DNA from: Lepidodermella squamata
Lineage: Eukaryota; Gastrotricha
Assembly (NCBI GenBank): GCA_047495785.1
Contig: JBLDXI010000001.1
Coordinates: 1,674,001-1,738,000, forward strand
Direction: 5' to 3'
DNA: 64,000 nt
A program made the translations under genes and the position numbers. This document shows positions 11,747-23,788 of the stretch, piece after piece (position 1 is the stretch's first letter; every line of letters begins with the position of its first letter). The notes below the pieces were generated by a model that was not told where the DNA came from, made no database searches, and was given only the letters and a program-made list of their open reading frames with translations.

Positions 11747-12412
11747 ATGATAACTCCAAGTCTTTTGATTCTGTTTATCGTCGGCTATGTTGCAGCTGAT
11801 GATGTTCCCTTCTACCGCGAGTGTGATGCTAAGTATAGGAATCCTCTGTCATCCTTTCATTATTCCTATCCTATTAATCTTACAGGCATAAAGGAACTGC
11901 GAACATTACCAATTTGCTGGTTAACAGCTGTAGCAAAGAAGAAAACGGTGTCTGTTACCTGAAAAGCGGGGCTGAAGTTGTTTTTATTATCGAAGTCATT
12001 TCAGGTTAGATTACAAAGAATAGCCATTTTGTTTAACTTTTTTTTAAATATTATAGGTGAAAACTTGGGCAACACGCAGACGTTGAAGGGTGATGTTATT
12101 GCTGTTGATGTTGACACTAAGGAGAAATTCCCGTTACTACCGGTTTTCACGGGTAAATGTGACCAGTTCTTTCCGGCGAGTCAAGACGGCGTGAAGCAAT
12201 GTCCACTGAAAAAGGGCGCAAAGGCGCATACTGTTACCGGACTGAAAATTGAAGAGGGAGCTGAGAAAAACGTAATTAAAAAACGTAAATCACGTAACAT
12301 GCAATTGAGTTTTTTCCAATTTCAGTCGAAGGCCAACGTCATCTTTCGGCTATGGACCGGTTCAGATAGATACATCATCTGTGTCAATGCAACCATCGCT
12401 ATGGCTGAATAG
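11747..12412 (+). CDS. ML-domain lipid-binding protein ML3
   Basis: Four exons: 11747-11832, 11886-12004, 12057-12271 and 12326-12412, giving 168 aa. Signal peptide MITPSLLILFIVGYVAA; six ML cysteines (REC, NSC, GVC, GKC, KQC, IIC); exon sizes 119 and 215 equal those of ML2. The family blocks NSCSK, CYLKSG, IIEVIS, GKCDQFFP and KQCPL are present. It follows ML2 by 232 bp without an esterase between, so it probably arose by single-gene tandem duplication. An AATAAA at 11731-11736 just before the start may end ML2, and one at 12582-12587 ends this gene. Confidence 0.82.
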
Positions 12413-13797
12413 CTCGCGGCTTTAATATCGGGAAATTCTCATTGGAACCCGCCGCCACTTCAAGTCAGCTATAAAATAGCTGTCAATTTTTCAGACCTTC
12501 TTTCATTCGACGTAAATCTCTGTCCAACAAATGCATGTTTTCATGTTCAAATGTTGTCCTGTGTTTCATTAGTGATTAACAAATAAAAAATACCCGATGT
12601 TTTTCAGATTTCTGGAGGGCGGAATTTTCTCGGGCTTAGCCTAACCTAACGCTAACTTCCTGAAAAAGTCAGACGTTATAATTTCGAGCTCTCTCTCTGA
12701 TATCGATTCAGTTATCTGTTCCAAGCATCGATTTTACAAATCCAATTTCAGCATTCTTGAATTTTATTTAGAGAGTGCCAGGAGAGAGACGTTCAGTCGC
12801 AAGGAATATGAATAAAGCTATTATTTAATTCAAGTACCAGGATGCTGAAGTAAAAATTCCGAGACGATGGATCAAGAAAGAAGTCGAATTAGCAAAATTA
12901 TTATAATTATCAAGCCCCAATATCTTGCAGCAAAACAGAAAAACAGAAAATTTGCAGAAAGGCGTCAAATCAACAAGAAAATTGTTTGGATTGAGTAAGA
13001 AAAATTGAGCTCGAGCGCTGGGTAATAGTTCCTCATACGTTAAAAATATCTTTAACCTTGAAGGCAGTGATTTCGAGTAACAGTGAATAACATCGAAGAA
13101 GCATAGCTTTTTCGATGAGCTGGACACAAAACAGGTATAAGTACGTGACAATACAACTAATTATCAATTTGCGTCATGCCCAGTGTCGGCAACATCTTAT
13201 GACATCAGAGATAGCTCAAGTTCCTGATAATAAGGTCCTAATTTCTTTATTTCAGACAAGATTTGGCGAGAAAGGTTCAAATTCGGTACAGTCATTAAAC
13301 AGTTTTTTAGAAAGAGTGTTGAGGAACAAATACTCAGGAAACTTGATACCTAGCGTCGAATTGCGTCATTCCAAGCTCTGAGTCTCCAAGGTCGAAAGAA
13401 AGACAGCTGGGGTATCTCAGGTTACTGCCCCAGGGGTGATAAGGGTGAGCTCATGGTATATAAGCTGGACTTTGCGGTTGCTACTGTTAAAAGCGGCGAT
13501 AGAAAACCATGCCCACCAGAACCCCCCGAAACAGCCCCATCATTAGAACAGCTTATGAAAAAGTTCATACCCATGAATGCGACAATACGAGTATTCATAA
13601 CGAGGACAAAAACATGCATTAAGGTGCACATTTTCTCACACCTTTAGGCGATCGCCTGTCCGAAATGCTTGTTTTCTTTTGATAGCCGCCAACCCTTGGA
13701 ATAACAATGCCATTAAGCGAGGTTAACGCTACTTAGGCTTGGGTTTTAAAATTTGAGACAAAATCTTCATTTTTCGCCATTCTCATTCCAATAGTTG
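12413..13797. other. Intergenic, ML3 to esterase C
   Basis: No gene recognised. Open frames at 12825-13151 (minus) and 13115-13381 (plus) lack motifs. The part at 13621-13700 resembles the region upstream of esterase D and is listed separately. Confidence 0.4.
13621..13700 (+). promoter_or_regulatory. Block shared upstream of esterases C and D, copy 1
   Basis: AAGGTGCACATTTTCTCACACC followed by a GCGATCG/GCCAATCG-type core and a GCCGCCAAC end; the same arrangement lies at 16637-16716. Both copies sit about 60-180 bp ahead of an esterase start. A retained promoter element is inferred; simple relic similarity is the alternative. Confidence 0.4.
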
Positions 13798-16274
13798 ATG
13801 AAATCCTTTAATTTCGAATCCTTGATGGATTTCATCGCGATATTGGCAATTTCAGGTTTGCTACTTGGTGCTGCAGCCCAGGACAGCCCGGTTATCCGAA
13901 CGAAATCCGGCCCTATTCGAGGCAGGACGATCCGACTAGCCGCCGCTCGGCAGGATGTCTACGAATTCATCGGCATCCCATTCGCCGAACCGCCGGTTGG
14001 AGATCGACGTTTCCGGAAACCTGTACCAATATCGCCATGGTCGTCGACTTTCAACGCCATCAAACCGCCTAACGGTTGCATGCAGCGTACTTCAGGCAAC
14101 ATTTTCCACAACAACACGCGAGACAGACTTCTGGCTGGGGTCACCTTCTCCGAGGACTGTCTCTACCTTAACATCTACGTGCCGAAAGCTGCTATGGACG
14201 ATTACGTCGCTGGGAAGTTGAAGAAACAACTCGCTGTTTTCGTTTTCGTACCAGGCGGAGCTTTCACTGGCGGTGCGACTATGATGACCCTGTACAATGG
14301 CACGATGTTGAGTGGCTACAACAACATCATTTTCGCGACTGTCCAATATCGAACTGGCCCATTCGGGTTTGCCTATATCAACGGCCAGGGTGATGAGGCT
14401 GTGAGTAATCTAGGTCTATGGGACACTCTTGAAGCTCTGAAATGGGTCAGCGAAAACGTCGAGGCATTCGGGGGCGATCCTAACCAACTGACTCTTGGCG
14501 GGAAAAGTTCGGGAGCTTCAATTGTTGGACTGCTGCTCATCTCACCCTACTCTCGAAAGTACTATCAACGCGCGATTCTTCAGTCAAGCTCAGCACTTTC
14601 GCCATACTGCTGCAAAACTGCGAAGCAGGGTGTTGTGATGACTGATATGATTTTGCAGAAATTTGCTAGTTCCGGCAAGTGTACGGGCACTTTTGACGAT
14701 CGAACCTCGGCAGCGGCTAAGTTGCGATGCTTGAGGAGTGTTGCTGCAACCGATTTTATCGATTTCGACATGTTTTTCATAGCTCAGGTAAAGTTGACAT
14801 CAAAGTTTCATTTCGCGTTAATTAGCTCGATTTTTCAGGGTTTTGGATTCGGCTCATCAGCAGTCATTGACGGCGATTTCGTTCCAGAGGATCCTTATGT
14901 AATGATGGCGGCTGGGAACTTCTATAAGGTTCCACTTCTTGTAGGAGCGAATAAGGACGAAGGTTCTTGGCTGATGCTTCTTCGAGATGACGTGAGTCAA
15001 AATAACTTGGAAATTACTAACATTTTTGATAGGGCATCGTAAATCCTAAAGGGTAAGTTCAATTCATCAATCTGACTGAAAAATTTAGAAAATCACATGA
15101 TAAATTTTCGGTTATTGGCAAGTTTTAGAATTCATGAAAAATGGATTATATTGACAATAATATAGAACAAAAATTTTCAGAAAAATATTTTTAAATAATT
15201 ATACTAAAATCGTGGAAAATAAAATAAAACTAAAATAAATTTAATTAAACAAATTTAAAATTTAATAATTTAATACTTCATTTATATAAATAATTGAAAC
15301 GTACAAGAACAAGGGCTGAATTTCCGACGGAAAATTCCATCAGTATGAACCTATTTTTTCGAGGGCCCTTAAAACCTGCCAAACCCGACATATTCATAAT
15401 TTTCAGCTTGGCACCATGGTTCCAGTTCCAGGTAGACCTGATGTAAACATGGATGGCCTGAATATCACGCACTACAACAGTCTGATGCAGTCAGCTTATG
15501 AAATCGGCAGTAACTACAACGTCACTACCGTCAGCCCAATGATCCACGAAACAATCAGACTTCTCTACTGGCCAACGAAGAAAGAAGGAATGCCGTCTGG
15601 GCAAGATGTTATCTACGCAGCCCAGCAAGCAGCCGGTGATTACGCCTTCACGTGCCCAACTCTGAGTTTCATTGAAATGGCAGCTCCGCATCTGCAAAAA
15701 GTTGGCATGAAGTCGTTTGCTTATTTTTACACGCAACGAACCTTCGCCCACCGAAATCCGGCATGGTTCGGCGTTATGCATGGCGATGAAGTTGGCTTCT
15801 TGTTCGGTGATCTCTTCCAGCCTTACAATCAAAACTGGGGCTATACCTATGACGAAAGAGTTCTCAGCAAAGTTATGCTCGACTATTGGGGCAAATTCGT
15901 CAAGTTCGGGTGAGAATTCGATAATTTTGTTAAGGAGGAATTTTGAGAATTTTTTTCAGAGATCCTAACGCTCGCGATCCCTCGTGGGGTTGCGATGCTG
16001 CCTCTCCGCCTATGGGTCCAAGTCCTTGCCTGCGACGCCCTTGGCCCGAATATCTGAACCCTGATTGCCCGGGGCAATACACTGAAATCAACATTCTGAC
16101 TCAAGTTTTCAACTACGGTGATCCTAGAATCTGCAATTTGAAGGCGCGACAATGCAAGGTAAGAATTAGGCTCGCAAAATTCGGATTTTCTTTCATTTTT
16201 CACCATAGTTTTGGTCTCACGTATTGCCGAAAATGGTCTCGGCGATGAGTAATGACGACGACAACAACAAATAA
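13798..16274 (+). CDS. Carboxylesterase C, secreted, PGG oxyanion loop
   Basis: Five exons: 13798-14787, 14839-14991, 15407-15909, 15960-16158 and 16209-16274; 636 aa. The first ATG is used; an internal ATG at 13825 gives an equally good signal peptide. Triad Ser237 (GKSSG), Glu371 (NKDEGS) and His506 (GVMHGDE). The oxyanion motif reads PGGAF instead of HGGxF: the glycines that form the hole remain but the His is lost. The first intron (51 bp) has no stop in frame, so retention would be silent to frame. The 415-bp second intron was placed by matching LGTMVP to IGTFVP in esterase F. C-terminal module ends CKFW plus an Asp/Asn tail. AATAAA 16353-16358. Confidence 0.9.
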
Positions 16275-16778
16275 TTTTTCGCGATAATTATTCTCTCGAA
16301 TTTTGACCTTATAATGTGATTGATGGCGTGTATTATTTTCTATTTTTCCTAAAATAAATATTATTGTGTTGTATTGTTGCAATTAAGAAAACTTTATTTT
16401 CATAGCGGAAGAAAATTGTTTTATACTTAACCTTTCGCCTAAAAAATGAAATAATGAAAAGGTTGGTTGTTCGAGCACCAAAAACCTGGCAGCTAATAAT
16501 GGTAAAAAACAACAAAGGCTGCAGCTAAGCTCTCACACGGCTTGCTATAACGTGCCGCTGTGCCGTCGACACGAGATTATTATTAGGAAACCTGTTGAAA
16601 AAGGTTACAACACACAGCCCAACTAATACTTTCATCAAGGTACGCGTTTTCTCACACCTGAAGCCAATCGTTTTTTGCCCCTAATTGTTTGTTTTTATTT
16701 TGACAGCCGCCAACACATCTGTACAATTCTGTACAATTAATGCTGCTGATACTATAGTATCAATATCAATTATATATA
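16275..16778. other. Intergenic, esterase C to D
   Basis: Holds AATAAA at 16353-16358 and the upstream block shared with esterase C (16637-16716). No gene. Confidence 0.4.
16637..16716 (+). promoter_or_regulatory. Block shared upstream of esterases C and D, copy 2
   Basis: AAGGTACGCGTTTTCTCACACC, then AAGCCAATCG and a GACAGCCGCCAAC end, matching 13621-13700 in order and spacing. Confidence 0.4.
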
Positions 16779-18821
16779 ATGAACCTTCTTATTATTCTCG
16801 CTGCTTTTCTACTACCGATTTGCGATGCTCAATTTTCGCCGATTATTACGACAAAAACTGGCAAAATGCGCGGTAAAATTGTGACAATTCAACAATATGA
16901 GGCATATCAATTTACGGCTATTCCTTACGCTGAACCACCTGGTCGGTTCAAAAAGCCTTTCCCATTAAAATCTCAAAATTCGAGTGAAATTTTTGATGCG
17001 ACCGGAGCGCCAAAGCCCTGCATTCAGCTGTCATCACCTTACGACTCGAATCCGGTCGAAATTTCCGAGGATTGCCTATACTTGAATTTATGGGCCCCTA
17101 AATCAGCCTTGGAAAATGCGACAAAGCCCCTGAGTGTCTACATTTTCATCCATGGAGGAGCTTTCGTTGAGGGAACGATCAACACCCAATTACTAAATGG
17201 AGCCCTTTTAGCTGGAATTAATGACATGATTGTCGTCACAATCCAATATAGACTTGGGTCTTTAGGATTTGGTTACTTTGGAAATTCCAGTGTGCCAGGT
17301 AATTTGGGACTCTGGGACCAATTGCAAGCGATTAAATGGGTCAATGAAAATATCGAATTTTTCAATGGAAATGCAAGTGAAATAACAATCGGTGGTGAAA
17401 GTGCTGGAGCTGCGTCAGTCGCCTGTCATCTTGTGTCACCCTACAGCCGGCCCTATTTCCAACGAGCCATCTTACAATCCGGCAGTGCCAACTCAATCTG
17501 GTCGATTCGATCGGCAGAATCTGCGATTAAAACGACGAAAATAGTTTTCAATCAATTATGCAATAAATCCATGACGATGGACTGCTTGCGGCTGGTCGAT
17601 GCGAAAAAATTCCCCGTCGCTGATGATTTTATGCTGCATGATGAATTTCGCGACGACGGCATTTCGCCGGTTATCGACGGCGATTTCATACCCCGTGATC
17701 CGATTTCGATGCTGAAATCTGGTGATTTTAATAAAGTCCCACTTTTGATTGGGACTAATAAGGACGAAGGCTCACTTTTTGTCATGATGTCCGATTCTGC
17801 TCAAACCCTGTTACCGCCCATCTATGGCCAGTCTGATAAAACAGTTGACAATCTTACATATCGCGGCTTCGAAACTTTGCTAACAGATGTTTTTAGTAAT
17901 TTCGGCAAAAATCGCGAAATTATCAGAAAAATTCGCACGCAGTATTTGCCAGATTCGGAAAATTCCAGCTCGACTTACACCGGGATGGAATTGTTTAAAG
18001 CTGCCTCTGATGCTGTTGGGGATTTCGCTTTTGAATGCCCGTCCACATCTTGGGGTCAAATAACGGCTAATTCTGGAATTTCGAATGTGTATTCCTACCA
18101 TTTTACCCATCGCCGGTCCGATCATTGGGCCTTCGATTTCATGGGCGTTGTTCACGGCGATGAGCTGGGATTTGTGTTTGGCGGACCGTTTTTGCCCTAT
18201 GATGGCGAGACGTTAGGATACAATGACGTCGAGCGAGAAATCAGCCGAGTTATGATGGCTTATTGGGGAAATTTCGTCAAGCATGGGTAAGTCGAAAATT
18301 AAATAATTATTTTTTTGATATTTAATGAATCTAAATTCTAGCGATCCCAACGGGGAAAATGCTAGCAAGTTGAAGCATTGGCCAAGCTATACTGGAAACT
18401 CTTCGTCATGCAAATGGGCATCTCTTAAAATTGATCAGCAGATTGTCAGCGACATTTCTTCAGTCGATCCAATTTGTGACTCGAAATCGCGGGAATGTTC
18501 GGTAAATTTAAGCGGCAATTTATCTTTTTTATCGCTAAATCTTTTATTGTATAGTTTTGGGACACGTATACCAATCGCACAGTTGAAACGTCCAGTTCAA
18601 GCTCAACTCGAGCAGGCTCAATGACGACAAGGCTTGAGACTCCACGTCCAACCACTCGACCTGTTGTGGTTGAAAAAAGAACTATGGCTCCATTAGCAAT
18701 GGGTGTAGCAACAACAAGCAATCAATCACCATCATCTTTCGCAAATCACACTACATTTAGAACAACGATAATCGTTCAATTAATAATTTTAAGCACCTTA
18801 AATATGTTCGGGAAAATGTAG
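16779..18821 (+). CDS. Carboxylesterase D, probably GPI-anchored
   Basis: Three exons: 16779-18286, 18342-18501 and 18555-18821, giving 644 aa; the whole catalytic domain is in one 1.5-kb exon, unlike its neighbours. Signal peptide MNLLIILAAFLLPICDA. Triad Ser208 (GESAG), Glu330 (NKDEGS), His459 (GVVHGDE); oxyanion HGGAF. After the ECSFW end of the Cys module comes a Ser/Thr-rich linker of about 55 residues and a hydrophobic end (TTIIVQLIILSTLNMFGKM), the layout of a GPI-attachment signal as in membrane acetylcholinesterase. It is thus predicted at the outer cell surface. AATAAA 18876-18881. The anchor is inference; a plain hydrophobic tail is the alternative. Confidence 0.92.
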
Positions 18822-18987
18822 CTTATAAAGCCCTAAATAGATAATATTCCTTAAACTTTCATGGTGCTCGATAAAAATAAAAAAATAATTTTTTTAGACA
18901 AAGCCTATAATGTGATGAATGAATTATTGATTGATTTTTTGCGTTAATCATTTCAATTACACGAGAGCTGAGTAATTTCCTAGTTTC

Positions 18988-20992
18988 ATGGCTGTTCAAA
19001 GGAGGAACTGCAAGAAATTGTGTTGCATCGCCGGTTTGATCCTTACTGGCAGTTTCATTATAGTGTATTTCCTCTGCTCGTTTATCGATCTACCCGCCCC
19101 TAGTTTCGAATCACAAGGAAGCGATGTTGTTGTCAAGACTGGTTCAAGAAAAATTCGCGGAAATTCGGTTCAAGTTGAAACACCAACCGGTTTGAAGCTA
19201 GTTTATCAATTCCTAGGAATCCCATTTGCCCAGCCACCTATCGGAAAATTACGATTTAAAAAGCCCCAGCCATTCATTTCTTTTAATGATGAGCTGAATG
19301 CGACAAAACCTCAATCACCCTGTCTCCAAGCGAGTTGGTCGAAGAAACCGAACATCTATGGATCGGAGGATTGTTTATACCTAAATATTTGGGTCCCAGC
19401 TTCTGGTTTAAACAACAGTTATTCCAAGCGATTATCAACTTATGTGTACATTCATGGCGGAAGTTTCCTCTTTGGCTCCGGAGTTGGTGGCCCGGAAGAT
19501 GCCAAGTTCCTATCAGCTTATGGCGAAATAATTACAGTAACTGTTCAATACCGACTCGGCTCGTTAGGTTTCGCCTATCTTAACAACGTCGATGTGCCGG
19601 GAAATATGGGTCTATGGGACCAACTCGAAGCCATGAAATGGGTACATGGAAATATCAAATACTTTGGCGGCGATCCGGCGAAAATTACGATTGGAGGTCA
19701 AAGTGCGGGGGCTGCGTCGGTGGCCGCTCACATTGTGTCACCCTCTAGTAGGCCCTACTTCAGCCGGGCGATTTTACAATCGGGTTCAGCTTTGATGCCA
19801 TGGGCTCAACGGAAACCAAGCGTGGCTTTTGCGACTACGAAACACATTTTCAGCCGAATTTGTAGCCACGAATTGCCGCTGCTAGAGTGTCTACAAAAAG
19901 CTGAAGCGACAAAATTTCCCGAGATGGATCTATCACTTGAAGGCCATAAATTGGTATTTTTCCATAATTAAAATTAAATAATTTCAAATGTATTGAAAAA
20001 AGGTTGCCGAAATTGAGAATCTGGTTCCGGTAATTGACGGCGATTTTATACCGAAAGATCCAACTGAATTGCTTCATAGCGGCGATTTTCACAAGGTCCC
20101 AATTTTAATTGGCTTCAATCAAGACGAAGGTTCAATGTTTTGGTTTCTGCAAGCTCCGCCCACTTACGAAGCAGCGATCAGTGATTTCGACTCGGCGAGA
20201 AATTTGAACGAGCAAGATTTCAAAAGCCTCCTAGCGACTCGCTTCGTTGAATTTCACCGAATTTTCGGGCACGATCGATCGCTGGCCGATCAATCGATAC
20301 AGCCAGCTTTGAAGGCTATTATCGATCATTATCGGCCGAATGGTACCTCGTACTTTCAAGCTTTGTCGGATGCTGAGGGTGATTATACGTTCAAGTGCCC
20401 GGTTCGAGCTTGGGCCATTGCGACGGCTACGAAAGAAATACCTGTTTTCGCCTACGTTTTCAAATACCCGAATTCAGAAAACAACGATATTATCGGCGCT
20501 ACTCACAGTCACGAAATACCGTATATTTTAGAACAAATTCTTGAAATATTCTGAAAAATGTCATTATTCTAGCTTCGTTTTCGGCCATCCGGTGAAAGAA
20601 GCTTCGACTTCGAAAAAATTCAATGAAAATGATAAAGCGAGTCTGAGCTTGAAAATGATCAATTTTTGGATCAATTTCATTAAGCACGGGTAAAATGTCA
20701 GCAAATTGTTCACCCTCTTATGAAGAAATTTCCTGCGTTTTGAAGGAATCCCAACGGCGAGACTCCATCAGGCCGTTCCGAATGGCCGCCGTTTGTTGGC
20801 GATACATGTAAGCCGCAATATCTCACTTTCGATACCGCCCCTCACGGCTTGAAAGTTGAATGCGGATCGGAAAACAAGGACTGTAAGGTTAGGCATTGAA
20901 TTATGATTTTTTTTAAACTGACAATTTTTCCCTATTTCACGCAGTTTTGGAAGAATTTTGTCTATCGATCCACTCTTGCCAATTTAATGTAA
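18988..20992 (+). CDS. Carboxylesterase E with N-terminal membrane anchor
   Basis: Five exons: 18988-19953, 20003-20520, 20573-20689, 20746-20887 and 20945-20992; 596 aa. The N-terminus is basic and Cys-bearing (MAVQRRNCKKLCC) followed by a hydrophobic helix of about 22 residues without an obvious cleavage site, so a type II membrane anchor is likelier than a cleaved signal peptide. Triad Ser239 (GQSAG), Glu364 (NQDEGS) and His490 (GATHSHE); oxyanion HGGSF. The Cys module ends DCKFW. Intron positions at about residue 322 and at HEIP match esterase G. AATAAA 21016-21021. Active ester hydrolase at a membrane surface is expected; substrate unknown. Confidence 0.92.
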
Positions 20993-21355
20993 AACTTCGA
21001 TGAGCAAATATTTTCAATAAAAAATGTGAAATTGAATATTATTTTTTTAACAAAAAATGATGGAACGTGAGGCCTGGCGAGATCATAACACAGCTATTAT
21101 GTTTCAGGCCATGTTAACACGAGGACCGAACAAACACTCAAGAACACGGAGTTAGCCGCTGAAAAGCGATAAAAAAATCAATGTGTTGTTAACGTGCCGA
21201 GAAAGTAAGTGACCGCACAATGAGTTGATTGTTAATTCACTCGGAAAAAACTGTTTCTCTCCCATTGTTAGCTTAACCTTCAAAGCTGAATCCTTGGTAC
21301 CAGGAGCCAAAGAAGAATAGAACAGGAATTTTCTTATTAAATTATTTTAAACAAA
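20993..21355. other. Intergenic, esterase E to F
   Basis: AATAAA 21016-21021 ends esterase E; the remainder has no recognisable element. Confidence 0.4.
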
Positions 21356-23507
21356 ATGTTGCGAGGTTTGCTGGTAATTTCGGCGTTCTTTATAGCTGTT
21401 CAATGCCAAAACAGCCCTATTGTTCGGACGAAATCCGGCCAGATTCGGGGCAGGCTGATCCGATTTCCGGGAGCTAGGCAAGATGTGTACGAATTTACTG
21501 GAATCCCTTTCGCCGAACCTCCAACCGGCGATCGGCGCTTTAAAAAGCCTGTCCCTAAAACAGCCTGGACCACTGTCCTCGATACAAATCGCCCGCCTAA
21601 TGCTTGCATGCAGAAACCAGCTGGAAACGCGTTTTTCAACATGACCCGTGACACCTTGGCGTCGGGCGTTCAAATGTCGGAAGATTGCTTGTATCTCAAC
21701 ATATGGGTGCCAAGGTTGAGGTTGGACGAGGTCGCCGCTGGGAATAGATCAAACCGATCGCTGGCGACTTGCATTTTCATTCATGGCGGTGGTTTCATCA
21801 GTGGGTCTTCAATGATGAATCATTTGAATGCTACCGTCCTGGCTGGGTATAATAACATTATTGTAGCCACCCTGCAATACCGTCTCGGCGTCCTTGGTTT
21901 CGCCTATGTCGGCAAAAATGACGACTCGCCGGGAAATGCCGGGCTCTGGGACCAGGCTGAGGCCGTTAAATGGATCAGCGAGAATATTGCGGTATTTGGA
22001 GGCGACTCCAATCAAATCACCCTAGGAGGTCAAGGTGCTGGTGCTGCCTCAGTTTCGCTGCATATGTTATCTCCAATTTCGAGGCGCTTCTTCCAACGAG
22101 CCATTCTACAATCAGGCAGTGCCCTTTCTCCCTGGGCGATTCAGTCGCAGGTTAATGCCGTGAATATGTCAACCTTAGTGCTGCAGCAACTAGTGTCAAA
22201 TAATCGCTGCAATGGAACTTTCAATAAGGACACGGCCGTGGCGACCAAGCTCAGGTGTCTTCGTTCGGCTGCAACGAGAGACTTAATTGACATGGATGAC
22301 CTTTTAATTCGCAACGTAATTTAAAAAATTCATTTTTCAATTTTAAAATTAAAATTAAAATTTTTCAATTTTCAAAATTTCATTATTTTAATTCTAAATT
22401 GTTCTCCTAATTAAAAGGGATACGGTTTTGGCTCCTCACCAGTCATTGATGGCGAATTGATCCCGGATAGTCCGACCAAAATGCTCCAAGATGGTAATGT
22501 GACGAGAATTCCGATCCTTATCGGGTCAAACGAAGAAGAAGGTTCCTGGCTGCTTATCATGCGGGACGAGGTCAGTTTAATTTCAATTTTGTTGACTTTT
22601 TTTTGAACTTTTTTGGCATATAGATCGGCACTTTTGTTCCTACAACGCTTCGGTCTCGAGTTTCAGTTGATAATTTGAATCTTACCGCTTACAACACAAT
22701 GATTGTCCATGGCTACGATATTCCAAGTCCTGTCGATACGAAGAGCTCAAACCCCACGATTTTCGAAGCAATGGCCGTGCAATACTGGCCGTTGTCCAGC
22801 GCTGATGGCTTCCCTAAAGGACGCGAGATAATCGACAGTATTGTACAACAAAGTGGGGACTACGCAATCACGTGCCCAGCTGTTTCGTTCGCAGAGTTAG
22901 CCTCTGCGCCGGCCTATGTTTACCACTTCACCCAGCCAAGATCCGTTTCGACATTACCCGATTGGTTCGGAACTACCCACTACGCTGAACTGCCGTTTGT
23001 TTTCGGAGAACCCTTCCTGCCATATGCGAGAAATTACAGTTACGACGAAAGGGTATCATTTATTAATTTTTTATTCAATTTTTATTACGGAATTTAACAG
23101 TTGCTGAGTCAAGTTGTCATGGATTACTGGGGAAAATTTATTAAATTTGGGTATTTTTTCGAACTAATTTTTTACTAATTAAAATTCATGAAAATTCTCA
23201 GTAATCCGAACACGAGAGACCAAAATTGGGGTTGCGAAATGTTGAAGTCGAGCCAGTTGGGACCGAACCCTTGCTACCGGCTAAACTGGCCTAGCTACAT
23301 CGACGCGACATGCCCATCGAGAACTTTTGTCATCAACGCTCGAAATCAAGTTTTCAATCAAGAAAATCCGGTGAAATGCGGCTCGAAAGCTCGAAATTGC
23401 CAGGTATTTTTTTATAAGATTTTTTTAATTTTAAAATCGCATTATTTTTCTAGTTTTGGAACGATTTGATGCCGAAACTTGTCGAGGCCTTACCTGCTTC
23501 ATCCTGA
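21356..23507 (+). CDS. Carboxylesterase-like F, nucleophile Ser replaced by Gly
   Basis: Six exons: 21356-22315, 22418-22570, 22624-23052, 23101-23150, 23202-23403 and 23454-23507; 615 aa. Signal peptide MLRGLLVISAFFIAVQC. The fold is complete: HGGGF oxyanion loop, SEDCLYLN, Glu361 (NEEEGS), His490 (GTTHYAE) and the Cys module ending NCQFW. The nucleophile elbow reads GQGAG, with Gly227 (codon 22034-22036) where Ser is required, so it should be unable to form the acyl-enzyme. All frames and splice sites are intact, which argues for a kept non-catalytic role such as binding or adhesion, as in neuroligin, neurotactin and glutactin. The nearest relatives here are C and I. Confidence 0.92.
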
Positions 23508-23788
23508 ACTATTTAATCCCTGTGCTATCAGCCATATAGGACCAAATATTCCGTACATAACATAATATATTAGTAAACCTCATGCATGTCTTTATTAAAA
23601 GAGAAAGTGTAGGTAAACACGAATTTCCGGTGTAATGCACCACCTTAAAACTGTTTACCTCAATTAGCAAGGTGTCTAGCCCAGTATCACTTAGACACGA
23701 GTTGCTTCCGGTGCTTTCCATTTTTGCCGGTCCCACGCAGCCGCATCCTTGAACTAGTTACAAAAGCACTTGCGATTTTTGAAAAAAA

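Noticed and set aside
15032-15050. Small exon in esterase C after a GATAG acceptor
   Set aside because: It would add residues absent from esterases F and I; the direct join to 15407 aligns without gaps.
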